The notes: generated by a model not told the origin, from the sequence alone. 64,000 bases of DNA from Candidatus Microsaccharimonas sossegonensis (GCA_004100325.1 SCKX01000001.1:541453-605452), one strand, 5' to 3'; shown: positions 19,366 through 29,073, numbered from the stretch's first letter. Made by a program: numbers and translations.

Positions 19366-19645
19366 TCTTTTCTCCTAGACGGTTCCACACAAGCGGGACG
19401 ATACAGGCGGCATATAGTGCGTAAAAAAAATCTTCAATTGGTGCACCGAAAAATGTGAGTCCCAGAATTTTTGATGGTGCGTACTGAAAAAACTGCAGAT
19501 AAATCATGAGCGGATCAAAAATCGCCGTTAAAATAAGAAGTCCAGCTAGCGTTAGCCACCATGCTTTTGGTATTTTCTTAATTTTTTTTGGCAAGAACAT
19601 GATGAGGGTTATGAAAAAAATGATATTTAAGACTAAATAGGTCAT
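19346..19645 (-). CDS. Lycopene cyclase subunit (CrtYe/f or CrtYc/d half-size type)
   Basis: ~100 aa, 3 TM; …DPLMIYLQFFQYAPSKILGLTFFGAPIEDFFYALYAACIVPLVW lycopene-cyclase-domain motif (PxEDFFY). Confidence 0.85.
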   Translation of the reverse strand: MTYLVLNIIFFITLIMFLPKKIKKIPKAWWLTLAGLLILTAIFDPLMIYLQFFQYAPSKILGLTFFGAPIEDFFYALYAACIVPLVWNRLGEKNEHRHK

Positions 19646-19953
19646 TCTGCCCGCCTCGTCTTTACAAATCGGTAGATAAGTAGCGCCGTGTAACTAAGCA
19701 CAAATAGAAAGAATAGTTCTTCAACCGGAAATTCCGGTACGATACTAAATGGCAGCATATACGGTGAATCACCACGCGAGAAAATACCCAACCGAATACC
19801 AAACAGATCCCAAACACTAAAGAGCCAGGTGGTGATAGCAAGAGTCAGGGCGCTTCGCCGGGCATCGTAAAAAAATGCTAACTTGTATTTTCGATCGAGA
19901 ATAAAGAGGCACAAAATGACAAAAAGTAAGCTGGTAAGATACAACCACGGCAT
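19642..19953 (-). CDS. Lycopene cyclase subunit (second half-size partner)
   Basis: ~100 aa, 3 TM; WDLFGIRLGIFSRGDSPYMLPFSIVPEFPVEELFFLFVLSYTALLIYR (FPVEELFF motif). Confidence 0.85.
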   Translation of the reverse strand: MPWLYLTSLLFVILCLFILDRKYKLAFFYDARRSALTLAITTWLFSVWDLFGIRLGIFSRGDSPYMLPFSIVPEFPVEELFFLFVLSYTALLIYRFVKTRRAE

Positions 19954-21467
19954 TACCGAGCCTTTTCTACTTTCTGGATTGGTCCGCCTGTTTTTATGTT
20001 CATAATTCTTTTATACACTAGTTCAGCGCTAATGAGGCACATAGGCAAACCAATGCCGGGTACGGTTGAGGCACCAACGTAATATAAGTTTTGTAGTTTT
20101 TTACTTTTATTGGGAATGCGCCACATCGCGCTTTGTTTTAAAAGGTGTGACATGCCCAGGGCAGTTCCCTGCCAAGAATTAAATGTCCGCATAAAATCAC
20201 TCGGTCCGAATGTTTCGAGTGTGATAATACGCTTTTTTAAATCTGGCACAGCAATGCTTGTAGCAATTTGTTCGATGAATCGATCAGCCAGTTTTCTTTC
20301 ACCAACTTTGCTGATATGAACACCAGTGGGTAACGGGACAAGGACAAAAAGATTTTCATGTCCTTTTGGCGCGGTAGTAGGATCGGTTGCGGTTGTTCGG
20401 CTGACGTAGAGTGAAGCGGAATCAGGGATGGTCTTCGTGTCGTACATCGCTTTGAAGTTTTCTTTCCATTTTTCAACGAAAAATAAGTTATGGTGCCTAA
20501 GTTGGGGCAAATTGCCTTTGACGCCGATATATAGAAGCAGCGCCGAAATACCCGCCTCTTTCTTGCGCCAGAAACTTTCCGGATAACTACGGGCTGGTTG
20601 GTGTAATAATTTTGTTTCTGTATGATGCAAGTCGGCATTTGAAATAATAATGTCGGCTGCAATATGTTTTTTGTTGACAACGACCGCCGTCGCCACTTTT
20701 TTATCATGGATGATTGCCGTGACATCACTATTCAGGTGATAGTGCACACCAAGTGTTTTGCCGATATCGACCAGGATTGTTATGAGTGAATACATACCTC
20801 TGGCGGGGTAATAAACACCTTCTTTAAAATCAATCGCACTCATTAGGCTGTACGTCGCCGGGGCTTTAAAGGGTGATGTCCCCAGGAACACCATCGGGTA
20901 TTCAAGGATTTGTTGGAGTGGTTTGCTGGTCACAAATTTTTTGACATGTGAGTGGATCGAAGTGAGTAATAATTTTGTTAAACGACCAGTTGATGCCACT
21001 ACTTCCCTATGTAAAAAATCTTTGCTATTTGAAAAGTTTGTATAAAGAAAGCGGCGCATCGCTAGCTGATAAATTTCATCACCTTCTTTGACGTATGCCT
21101 TTAGTTTCGCGCCGGCTCCTTTTTCGATTGCCTCGAACTGCCCCATATCTTTTTCAAGGTCACCGTTTATGGTGATCGGCTGGTGGTTTTCAAAAAATAC
21201 CTTGTAAGCCGGCGTGAGTTTTTTAATTGCCAGTTCTTTATTAACGTCAAGAGCAAACAACTGAAAATACTGCTTGAACACTTCAGGCATAAGATACCAA
21301 GACGGACCAGTATCGAACGTGAAGCCTTTTTGTGTGCGCTGACCGGCTCGTCCGCCTAGTTGATCGTTTTTTTCGTACACGTGAACATCGAAGCCGGCTT
21401 TTTGAAGCATATTTGCCGCCGCTAAGCCCCCTATGCCAGCCCCGATAATTACAACTTTCTTAGTCAC
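19953..21467 (-). CDS. crtI: Phytoene desaturase
   Basis: VVIIGAGIGGLAAANMLQKAGFDVHVYEKNDQLGGRAG…FDTGPSWYLMPEVF… and C-terminal LYYVGASTVPGIGLPMCLISAELV. Confidence 0.95.
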   Translation of the reverse strand: MTKKVVIIGAGIGGLAAANMLQKAGFDVHVYEKNDQLGGRAGQRTQKGFTFDTGPSWYLMPEVFKQYFQLFALDVNKELAIKKLTPAYKVFFENHQPITINGDLEKDMGQFEAIEKGAGAKLKAYVKEGDEIYQLAMRRFLYTNFSNSKDFLHREVVASTGRLTKLLLTSIHSHVKKFVTSKPLQQILEYPMVFLGTSPFKAPATYSLMSAIDFKEGVYYPARGMYSLITILVDIGKTLGVHYHLNSDVTAIIHDKKVATAVVVNKKHIAADIIISNADLHHTETKLLHQPARSYPESFWRKKEAGISALLLYIGVKGNLPQLRHHNLFFVEKWKENFKAMYDTKTIPDSASLYVSRTTATDPTTAPKGHENLFVLVPLPTGVHISKVGERKLADRFIEQIATSIAVPDLKKRIITLETFGPSDFMRTFNSWQGTALGMSHLLKQSAMWRIPNKSKKLQNLYYVGASTVPGIGLPMCLISAELVYKRIMNIKTGGPIQKVEKAR

Positions 21468-22284
21468 TTTCCCTGCCTAACGAATTTCTTAGAAATAACG
21501 CTGCTTTTTTCAGGTCGTTTACTCGAAGGCGGTTTTGTTTCAATGAAGCAGACGACGTTTGTTTTATTATTTTTAATAATTCTCTGTAATACTGGTAACT
21601 AAGCTGAACGGCTTTACGAGATGATGATGGTAGTTTTGCTATCGCCTTTGCTGCCAGGGCAAGGTCATGTTCAATGTCTTTTTCGATAGTATTTTTGGCA
21701 TCTTTATCAAAAGTTTCGAAGGAGCCAATCGGAAAATACCAGCGCCCGAGTCCCTTAGCATCGGCGGCGATATCGCGAAGAAAGTTGATCTTCTGATAGG
21801 CTGCGCCCAGATGTTTTGCACCAGTTTTAAGTGAATCGTACAACGATGTGTGATTAGTAAAGATCTTTAGGCACATCAGTCCCACGACTTCGGCAGACCC
21901 GTAAATATATGTTTCGTAACGTTTTTGGTCGAAATGCTGTGGAACGAGGTCCATGCGCATGCTTTCGAAAAATGGCGTGATGAGAGTGTTATCAATTGCG
22001 AATTGACGAGCGGTTGAGGCAAAAGCATGAATAATCGGGTTGGTGCTGTAGCCGGATCGCAGTGTCTGTTTTATTTCGGCTTCCAGATTATTAAGTAAAT
22101 CCCGCTGGTTTGCTCCTTTATAGGTGTCAACGATTTCGTCAGCGATCCGGACAAATCCGTAAATTGCGTAGATATGCGGACGCAGGGAGGCTGCAAACAA
22201 GCGAATGCTCAGTCCGAATGAAGTGGAATAGGTCGTAGTGATAAGCTTACTGGCTTTGTAGCTTGCAGCGGTGTAGCGGTCCAT
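21460..22284 (-). CDS. crtB: Phytoene/squalene synthase family protein
   Basis: STSFGLSIRLFAASLRPHIYAIYGFVRIADEIVD…YIYGSAEVVGLMC…GAAYQKINFLRDIAADAKGLGRWYFP. Confidence 0.94.
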   Translation of the reverse strand: MDRYTAASYKASKLITTTYSTSFGLSIRLFAASLRPHIYAIYGFVRIADEIVDTYKGANQRDLLNNLEAEIKQTLRSGYSTNPIIHAFASTARQFAIDNTLITPFFESMRMDLVPQHFDQKRYETYIYGSAEVVGLMCLKIFTNHTSLYDSLKTGAKHLGAAYQKINFLRDIAADAKGLGRWYFPIGSFETFDKDAKNTIEKDIEHDLALAAKAIAKLPSSSRKAVQLSYQYYRELLKIIKQTSSASLKQNRLRVNDLKKAALFLRNSLGRESD

Positions 22285-23372
22285 TATGTGTCTCGTTTCA
22301 CGCACAAATCAATCAGTTGCCCAAAAGCTTCACGATGCTTTATGTCGATATCGAGCGATTGCAGCAAGCTATGGCAGTATTCCTGATAGTCGATAATACA
22401 TTTTTCAATGGCTTCTTTGGCTCCACTTTCGGCTAAGAGCGTCTTGACGCGGTCGATATCATCTGTCGAGGCATCGCGGCGGCCAAACAGCGTATTGAAC
22501 TCCATTAGCTGCGTTTCAGTCGCGCTGGTTCGAAATGCTTCGATCAGCAGGGTTTGCTTACCTTCCGTTATATCGCTATCGACGCTTTTACCTGTTTTCG
22601 AGGCATTGCCGAAGACGCCCAGTACATCGTCGCGCAATTGATAAGCAATTCCCAGCTGTTCACCAAGTTTTCTAAGAATGTTGCGCTGGATAGGACTTGC
22701 TTCTGCCAGCGTTGCTCCTATAAGTAGCGGGCTGATGAATGAATAGCTGGCTGTTTTAAGGCTGGCAATCACTAACGGATCAGTAGAGCCGAAGCCTCTA
22801 AAGGGAGTTTCTGTGTCAAGGAGTTCTCCACCGACAACCTGAAAAATAGCGTGTGAAAGTAAACGCTGGATTTTTATAATGAGCGTTGGTTCAATATCTG
22901 CCTTGGCAATTACATGGTAGGCCTCTGAAATAAGTAAGTCACCCGCAAGGAGAGCAGCACTTTCCGCGTAGTGACGGCGAACTACGGTATCGTCAATCAA
23001 TTCTTCGTAGTGGTCTACGTACTGTTGGGTCATATTTTTTACCCCATAGCGCATGACGTCGCGATCAATAATATCGTCATGGATGAGCATAGCAAGGTGC
23101 AGTAACTCCTGCGACGCTGCGGCCGGTAACATGCGCTGCAGCGAGAGGCCGCCGAATGCCTCATACGTCAGTAGTGTCATATAAGAGCGCAGTCGTTTGC
23201 CGCCAGCACTGTATAAATAATGAATATCTTGCCACATCGTTTCGTAGTGCGGATTAACACGGCGTGCGTTTTCGGTCAGTTGCCGTAAGAGTGGTGCAAT
23301 AAAAGCGTCAACCATAGCCTTTGAATCGACTGGGGCTAACGCTTTTTGCGTCGAAATGCCAGTGTGCTTCAT
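22284..23372 (-). CDS. crtE: Polyprenyl diphosphate (GGPP-type) synthase
   Basis: GGKRLRSYMTLLTYEAFGG, first Asp-rich AMLIHDDIIDRD, second QLRDDVLGVFGNASKTGKSVDSDITEGKQTLL; start by internal Met with TATAGT seven nt upstream. Confidence 0.92.
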   Translation of the reverse strand: MKHTGISTQKALAPVDSKAMVDAFIAPLLRQLTENARRVNPHYETMWQDIHYLYSAGGKRLRSYMTLLTYEAFGGLSLQRMLPAAASQELLHLAMLIHDDIIDRDVMRYGVKNMTQQYVDHYEELIDDTVVRRHYAESAALLAGDLLISEAYHVIAKADIEPTLIIKIQRLLSHAIFQVVGGELLDTETPFRGFGSTDPLVIASLKTASYSFISPLLIGATLAEASPIQRNILRKLGEQLGIAYQLRDDVLGVFGNASKTGKSVDSDITEGKQTLLIEAFRTSATETQLMEFNTLFGRRDASTDDIDRVKTLLAESGAKEAIEKCIIDYQEYCHSLLQSLDIDIKHREAFGQLIDLCVKRDT

Positions 23373-23416
23373 GTCCCCTACTATAGCATAATGGGGTTCC
23401 TCTCTTGCCATTAAAC

Positions 23417-23466
23417 AATGAAGAAGGGGCCCCCTTTCGGGGACCCCTCTTGTCTTCACGAGACAA
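23417..23466 (-). terminator. Terminator-like nested hairpin (copy A of a dispersed repeat)
   Basis: TGAAGA…GGGGcCCCCtttcGGGGaCCCC…TCTTCA plus alternative CTTGTCT-TCACG-AGACAAG. Confidence 0.7.
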
Positions 23467-23547
23467 GCAACCATCTTTTTAGGGACGGGACGCCAGGGAT
23501 GGCGGATTTTTGATCAAGTATCTGCTTGATCAGCCAGGTTCGTTGAC

Positions 23548-25671
23548 TTACGACGCGGCTGCGTGACGACCAGTGATGCGACGGATGACTCGGAAGAGCC
23601 AGCGACGCGTCGGGTTGATCAGTAGCAGACCGAGCACGAGGAAGCCGAGACCACCGATGACACCTGTGGTGGTGTCCACCCCGGTGAAGGCCAGCTTCGA
23701 CGGCGGGTTACCGTGCGTCGAAGTGGTCGTCGTGATGGTGGTAGTGGTCGGCGGCGTCGGCGGAGTCGTCGGCGGCGTGGTCGCGCACGGCACGTTCGTG
23801 AAGGTGTAGCTCCACTGAGCAGCGTACTTGACTTCGTCGATCGATGTCAGGACCGTGTACGTGTCCTTCGGTCCCGGCTCGGCGACAGTCGCCCCATTGG
23901 ATGGGACGAACGTGACCACTGAGGTGCGAACACCATCTTTGGTCACCGTGTCGACCACACTGTAGGTGCCCTGGTTGGACTTGTAGAAGCTGAGCGTCTC
24001 GACGTCTCCGACGTTCGGGAAGTCCCTGACGATGGTAGGCTTACCATCGAGGATTCCGGGAACGTTGGTGGAGTCATCGCTCGTGCCACAGCCTTCGTTG
24101 AACCAGACGTTCTCGGGCTGCACCGTCGGAACGGTGCAGTCAAGAGACGTCGGGTTGACCAGGGTGTACTCCAGCTTGGTGGGTCCGGTGTAACTGAACC
24201 CACTTTGAACGACCACCGGAACGCTCCAGAGGCCGTAAATGCTAGAACCATCGCCACGCGCGTTCGGGTAGTCCTCGGCACGGATGGATCCCGTGCCGGT
24301 GAAACCGTTGACGCTCAGCCCCGCAGGGATGGTGTAGTTGATGGTGCTGTACGGTACCTTGCAGGTCGGTCCGTCCACCGTAATGGTGGGCGTCCCCGAG
24401 ACCGGAGTCGTCGGGGTGACGTAGTCAAACGTGTAGCTGGTGCAGCCAGCGGTGAGGTTAGTCACCGTCCAGTTGCCCACCACGCCCGAGCCGAGGCTCA
24501 GGCCGAGTTCGATTACCTTCGCTTTGGGGTTAGCCGCCACGAAGTCTGCCCACGATCCGAAGGAGGTGTAGCCCATGCCACTCGGCACGTTAAAGCCGGG
24601 CTTGTTGACCCACCAGTTCTGACTGCCGTAAGCCCAGGGCTCGCCCACGAGGTAGCCGTCCCAGGTGCCGTTGCCATCGACATCGATGCCGACCTGCATG
24701 CCCGGCTTGACGCCGGACCCACCGTTTGCGAACGTGACGCTGGGCTCCCCGAACTGGGAGAGCGGCGTCGGCGTGATCGCACGGTACAGGGTCGCCTTGT
24801 TCTGACTTGACCCCGGGTTGGCGGTGTCCGTCGTCTGGAAGTTCACACCTCCAGAAACGAACGACACCTTGCCGGTGGCACGCGTGTCCGACTGATACCA
24901 GCCGCTAGCGTCCAGGTTGGTTGCCTTCGGACCAGTTGTGATCGTCGGGCAGACCTTGGGAGTCGGCGGCTTGGGGCAGTTCGGCGTGGTGATCACCTTG
25001 TAGGGGTTCACATCTTTGCCGAGTGCACCGTACGCCAAGTCCTCCTTGGGAATGTTCGGTCCGTACAGCTTGCCGCCAGCGATCAGGTCGTTGGTCGTCT
25101 TGCTGTTGTTGTACAGGTCGATCTGGTAGGATGACCCGCAGACGAACTTTGTGGACGTGTCGAGCAGACTAAGGCTGGCGGTGTCGGTGAGGACGTTGTC
25201 AGCGAAGGTCTGGTTCGGGTTCCACAGATTGGAGGGTCCACCTGGAATGAACCAGGCGACCAGGTTGTACTTCGGCGCTTTCGGCGGTGCCGGCAGCGTG
25301 TCAGTCTTCACCTTGGTCGCCACGCTGGGTTGAGCCGAAGTGTCCGTTGGCGTTGCGGAGGCGGCGGGTGCCGGCTCTGTTGCCTGAGGAACGACGTCGG
25401 CGGGTGCCGATGGCGCGTTGGTACTTGTGGGACTCGGTGTGGGCGACGTGGTCACCGGCGTGCTTGGCTCCGGTGAAGGAGTCGGCGGGGCCGGCGTCTG
25501 CGTAGTCGAAGGCTCCGGTGAGGGAGTCGCGACCGGCGCAGCGACCGTTGTCGTGTCGGTACTGGACGGTGTCGGAGCACCCTCGGCAAAAGCCGGGGAT
25601 ACCCCACTCAGCCCCAGCGCGACCAGCGCTGTTACTGCCACCGCCATGGTGGTTGTCTTTGGAGGCCGCAT
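23548..25671 (-). CDS. Secreted, Pro/Ser/Thr-rich, LAxTG-type cell-wall-anchored surface protein
   Basis: Signal peptide MRPPKTTTMAVAVTALVALGLSGVSPAFAEG; P/S/T-rich stalk; C-terminal LAFTG-VDTTTGVIGGLGFLVLGLLLI-NPTRRWLFRVIRR (sorting signal, TM, basic tail); distinctly GC-rich. Confidence 0.88.
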   Translation of the reverse strand: MRPPKTTTMAVAVTALVALGLSGVSPAFAEGAPTPSSTDTTTVAAPVATPSPEPSTTQTPAPPTPSPEPSTPVTTSPTPSPTSTNAPSAPADVVPQATEPAPAASATPTDTSAQPSVATKVKTDTLPAPPKAPKYNLVAWFIPGGPSNLWNPNQTFADNVLTDTASLSLLDTSTKFVCGSSYQIDLYNNSKTTNDLIAGGKLYGPNIPKEDLAYGALGKDVNPYKVITTPNCPKPPTPKVCPTITTGPKATNLDASGWYQSDTRATGKVSFVSGGVNFQTTDTANPGSSQNKATLYRAITPTPLSQFGEPSVTFANGGSGVKPGMQVGIDVDGNGTWDGYLVGEPWAYGSQNWWVNKPGFNVPSGMGYTSFGSWADFVAANPKAKVIELGLSLGSGVVGNWTVTNLTAGCTSYTFDYVTPTTPVSGTPTITVDGPTCKVPYSTINYTIPAGLSVNGFTGTGSIRAEDYPNARGDGSSIYGLWSVPVVVQSGFSYTGPTKLEYTLVNPTSLDCTVPTVQPENVWFNEGCGTSDDSTNVPGILDGKPTIVRDFPNVGDVETLSFYKSNQGTYSVVDTVTKDGVRTSVVTFVPSNGATVAEPGPKDTYTVLTSIDEVKYAAQWSYTFTNVPCATTPPTTPPTPPTTTTITTTTSTHGNPPSKLAFTGVDTTTGVIGGLGFLVLGLLLINPTRRWLFRVIRRITGRHAAAS

Positions 25672-25699
25672 TCTAGGAATGCCTTTCTCTTCAGGATGG

Positions 25700-25840
25700 G
25701 TGGCATCAGCGGGACTGCTGATGTTTTAGGGATGAACCTGTGTCTGTCATAAGCCTAAGATTTAAGGTGCCGCTGGGGCACCTTAAAGCAAAGGTCCACA
25801 GCAACTTGGTGATTATAGCACAAAATTATAACATTGTAAA
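25700..25840 (-). promoter_or_regulatory. Promoter and two-hairpin leader of the LAxTG surface protein
   Basis: Minus-strand TTACAA-N16-TATAAT; hairpins TTTAAGGTGCC/GGCACCTTAAA and CATCAGC-GGGACT-GCTGATG. Confidence 0.55.
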
Positions 25841-26227
25841 TATCCGTAACCGTTATCAGACGATGAAGTCACGCTTGACGCTCATGCTATAGACAGGTGT
25901 ATACTAAGTACAGTCATATAAGTACTTCATTCCTTATGAAAATAAATAAGGATAAGATTTTCACTTATAGGCTTCAAGAAGCCACCAAACGTTCTGATGC
26001 ACTCTATAGAAAGACATATTCTTATCTGTAAGCGCCCCTCATGATCGCTACAATTCTCCGTGATATTTAGTAAACAGGAAGTCCTCGAGTCAAAGCGGTC
26101 TCACTTCCCTCTCTAAATCTCTCCTCCGTCTCTAACCGGAATATAAAAGCCGCTGCTGACCAGAAAATAATGTTGTCAGCTTATTTGCTTTACTCGACCA
26201 CATAAACTTATTTTGGAGAATATCAAC

Positions 26228-26479
26228 ATGAATCGTATCACTATCAACGAAGAAATCGCCGTGACAAAAATGGGGTTTAAAAAAGACCTTTCGGCCTATC
26301 CGCGTCGTATGGAATTTCGCGGTACTATCTATGAGTTCCTTGACGCTGGACTGCGCTGTCTCATCCGTTCTGGTGAGCAAATGGCCGAGATCATCACGCT
26401 GACTGATGGACAATCACAGTATCGTCTTCGTAGTGACAATCACGGCGGCAACTGGACATTACTGAGTATTATCTCTTAA
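26228..26479 (+). CDS. Hypothetical protein
   Basis: MNRITINEEIAVTKMGFKKDL…; SD GGAG upstream; terminator AACCCGGC…GCCGGTTTTTT after. Confidence 0.6.
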   Translation: MNRITINEEIAVTKMGFKKDLSAYPRRMEFRGTIYEFLDAGLRCLIRSGEQMAEIITLTDGQSQYRLRSDNHGGNWTLLSIIS

Positions 26480-26541
26480 TGCACGCGTCCACCATGTAAA
26501 AACCCGGCTGGTATGTTGCCGGTTTTTTATTATCGCCTTCT

Positions 26542-29073
26542 TTATTCCTGCGGGTCCATAACGCATCGTCTTCCCCACAATTTGTGCAATTCAACCACAA
26601 AGACAAGCACCGTGAATGCGATGAGACCGCTCACAAAAAGATCACCAAGTGCAATGGGATAAATGCCAAGCAGATTTTTTAACGGTCCAAACATGGCAAT
26701 GATCTGCAGGGTTATGGATACTGCTAGACCAATGTAGAAAGGTTTGTTAATAACTTTTAGGCGACTAAAGAGCGATTGGAAGGTACTTCGAGCGTTAAAG
26801 GCATTTGCCCACTGCATGACGACCAGGGCGGCAAATGCAACTGTACGTCCGTAATCTGCTCCATATCTCATGTTAAAGAATGCATACATCCCTACCGCCA
26901 TGCTTGCCATGGTAACGGCAACCAATACGATTCTAAATATAATGTATCGACTCAGTAGTGGTGACGTTGGTGTGATCGGTTTCACACGCATAATGTGTTT
27001 TTCACCTGGCTCAAGACCAAGCGGAATGACCATTGCCGTATCTGTCACTAAGTTTACCCACAAAATCTGAACTGGCGAAAGAGGCATCGGAAAGCCAATG
27101 GCAATCGAGATGACAGCGGTTGCGGCTTCGCCAATGTTGGTCGAAAGAAGGTAAAATAACATACGCTTGATATTTGAAAAAATAATGCGACCTTCTTTCA
27201 TGGCTCGAATAATACTCTCGAAATCGTTATTGAGGAGAATAATATCACCGGCGTCCTTCGCTATTTGTGAGCCGCTCCCCATTGCAACGCCAACATGAGC
27301 ACTTGACAAGGCTGGTACGTCGTTGACGCCATCGCCTGTCATGGCGGTGACCTCCTTCATTTTAAGTGCCTGAAGGATACGAAACTTGTTTTCGGGCGTA
27401 ACACGTGAAAAGACAAACGATGTGGCGACTCTTTTTTGCAGTTGTTTATCTGTTAAATTTCCTATTTCACGACTATCAAAAACCTGGTCTCTTGATTGAA
27501 TCAGTCCTAGTTGTCGACCAATATGATAGGCGGTCTCGAAATGGTCACCCGTTATCATACGCACGGTTACTCCCGCAAGCTGGGCTGTGGTAATTGCACG
27601 ACGAGCCGTCGGTCGAAGTGTATCGGCAACCGCTATAAAACCAACGAAGGTGAAGACGTGACGGGATGATAGTTCTTCAAATGCTTCAACTGGGTTTTTT
27701 ACGACGCTCGTGGCAAGTGCAATCACACGGTAGCCCTCTGAAGTTAATGCCTGTAGTGCTTGTTCGGCTTCTTCTTTGTTAGCAGAGGATAAGTGACTGT
27801 GTTCAATCACCCTTTCTGGTGCGCCCTTGACAACCAGTTCATATAGTCCCTCGTGATGCCAAATGTTACCACTCATTGAGAAAGTCTGGTTGAACGGTAA
27901 CTTTTTAATTGGTTCGCCTTTTAATTGAACTAATTCCTCTGCCTCAGTGAATTCAATCATTGCGATATCAAGCGGATCCCGTGTGTGCTGGCCGTGATGA
28001 TTTATGGTACGATGCGCAATCGTTGGCAGATGGTGCTGATTTTTCTCTGGTTGCCAAGTCTTTTGTACGGACAGTTTATTCTCTGTTAACGTCCCGGTTT
28101 TATCGGTTGCAATAGTGGTGATAACGCCAATCGTCTCGATTGCTCTCATGCTCCGTACAAGCGCTTTTTTGGCGGCCATTCGACGCATGCCTAGGACAAG
28201 GATAACAGATATGGCGACTGGTAGACCTTCTGGTACGGCAGACACAGAAAGTGCCAGGACAAAACGCAGCGCCTCGCTAAATTCAATGCCACGGACAATT
28301 GCAAGGATAAAGGCACCCACTGCCAACCCGCCGACACCCATAATTACGTAGCTTAATAGCTTGTCGATCTTTTTTTGGACGGGACTGGTACTCGCCTCTG
28401 ATGACTTCCGCGACAAAGCGGCAATGTGACCAAACTCAGTCGAGTTACCAGTATACACAACAATGCCGGTTGCGTGACCCGATACGATGAACGAACCCTG
28501 AAAAAGCATATTTGACTGTTCGTAGACCTCTTTTTTACCGTGTAAAGCATCGGTGTTTTTTTGTACCGGCACTGATTCACCGGTCAAGACAGATTCGTCG
28601 ACACGAAGCGTGTTGGTTGTCATAAGACGTACATCTGCGGGTACCTTGTCGCCTTCATTGAGTTGAATGACATCACCCGGTACCAGATCTGAATCGTCAA
28701 TATAACGAGTTTCACCGCCCCTAACGACTTCAATGCGCTGAGCGGTGTGCTTTTGAAGCGACCTGAGGATACGTTCGGTCGTAAACTGCTGTACGTAGTA
28801 GATGACAGCGCTGGTCATCATAATGACAAGGATAATAATTCCATCAAAAAATGATTGACGTGAAAAGCTAATAATAACGGCAATAAATAATACGAGCATA
28901 AAGACGTTTTTAAACGGCTCGATAAGCTTACGCCACAAAGGATCGCTTTTTATGCTGATTTCATTGCGCCCGTATGTTTTTAGTCGTTTTTCTCCCTCAC
29001 GGCGCGACAAACCTTTTCGTTCCGTGGCAAGTGCGTTGCAGGTGTCATCAATCGACATGTGGTAATAAAACAT
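26542..29073 (-). CDS. P-type cation-transporting ATPase (Ca2+-type, P2)
   Basis: DKTGTLTENKL, TGES, MTGDGVNDVPAL, SVPEGLPVAI, PLSPVQILWVNLVTD; internal Met MFYYHMSIDD start. Confidence 0.95.
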   Translation of the reverse strand: MFYYHMSIDDTCNALATERKGLSRREGEKRLKTYGRNEISIKSDPLWRKLIEPFKNVFMLVLFIAVIISFSRQSFFDGIIILVIMMTSAVIYYVQQFTTERILRSLQKHTAQRIEVVRGGETRYIDDSDLVPGDVIQLNEGDKVPADVRLMTTNTLRVDESVLTGESVPVQKNTDALHGKKEVYEQSNMLFQGSFIVSGHATGIVVYTGNSTEFGHIAALSRKSSEASTSPVQKKIDKLLSYVIMGVGGLAVGAFILAIVRGIEFSEALRFVLALSVSAVPEGLPVAISVILVLGMRRMAAKKALVRSMRAIETIGVITTIATDKTGTLTENKLSVQKTWQPEKNQHHLPTIAHRTINHHGQHTRDPLDIAMIEFTEAEELVQLKGEPIKKLPFNQTFSMSGNIWHHEGLYELVVKGAPERVIEHSHLSSANKEEAEQALQALTSEGYRVIALATSVVKNPVEAFEELSSRHVFTFVGFIAVADTLRPTARRAITTAQLAGVTVRMITGDHFETAYHIGRQLGLIQSRDQVFDSREIGNLTDKQLQKRVATSFVFSRVTPENKFRILQALKMKEVTAMTGDGVNDVPALSSAHVGVAMGSGSQIAKDAGDIILLNNDFESIIRAMKEGRIIFSNIKRMLFYLLSTNIGEAATAVISIAIGFPMPLSPVQILWVNLVTDTAMVIPLGLEPGEKHIMRVKPITPTSPLLSRYIIFRIVLVAVTMASMAVGMYAFFNMRYGADYGRTVAFAALVVMQWANAFNARSTFQSLFSRLKVINKPFYIGLAVSITLQIIAMFGPLKNLLGIYPIALGDLFVSGLIAFTVLVFVVELHKLWGRRCVMDPQE

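Noticed and set aside
24205-24810. 201-aa + strand ORF and other + strand ORFs (23573..23922, 25151..25729)
   Set aside because: Antisense to the GC-rich LAxTG protein; low-complexity Arg-rich translations expected from GC-rich antisense frames.
25250-25620. CRISPR or tandem repeat
   Set aside because: Repetition is codon-level P/S/T-rich stalk sequence (PSPEPST), not spaced identical repeats; no CRISPR array seen anywhere in the window.
18502-25671. Rhodopsin gene paired with the carotenoid operon
   Set aside because: No seven-TM opsin with a retinal-binding Lys helix was recognised among the ORFs in this window.
25936-26031. 31-codon ORF MKINKDKIFTYRLQEATKRSDALYRKTYSYL*
   Set aside because: No SD and not tied to a start-proximal -10; cannot be separated from chance.
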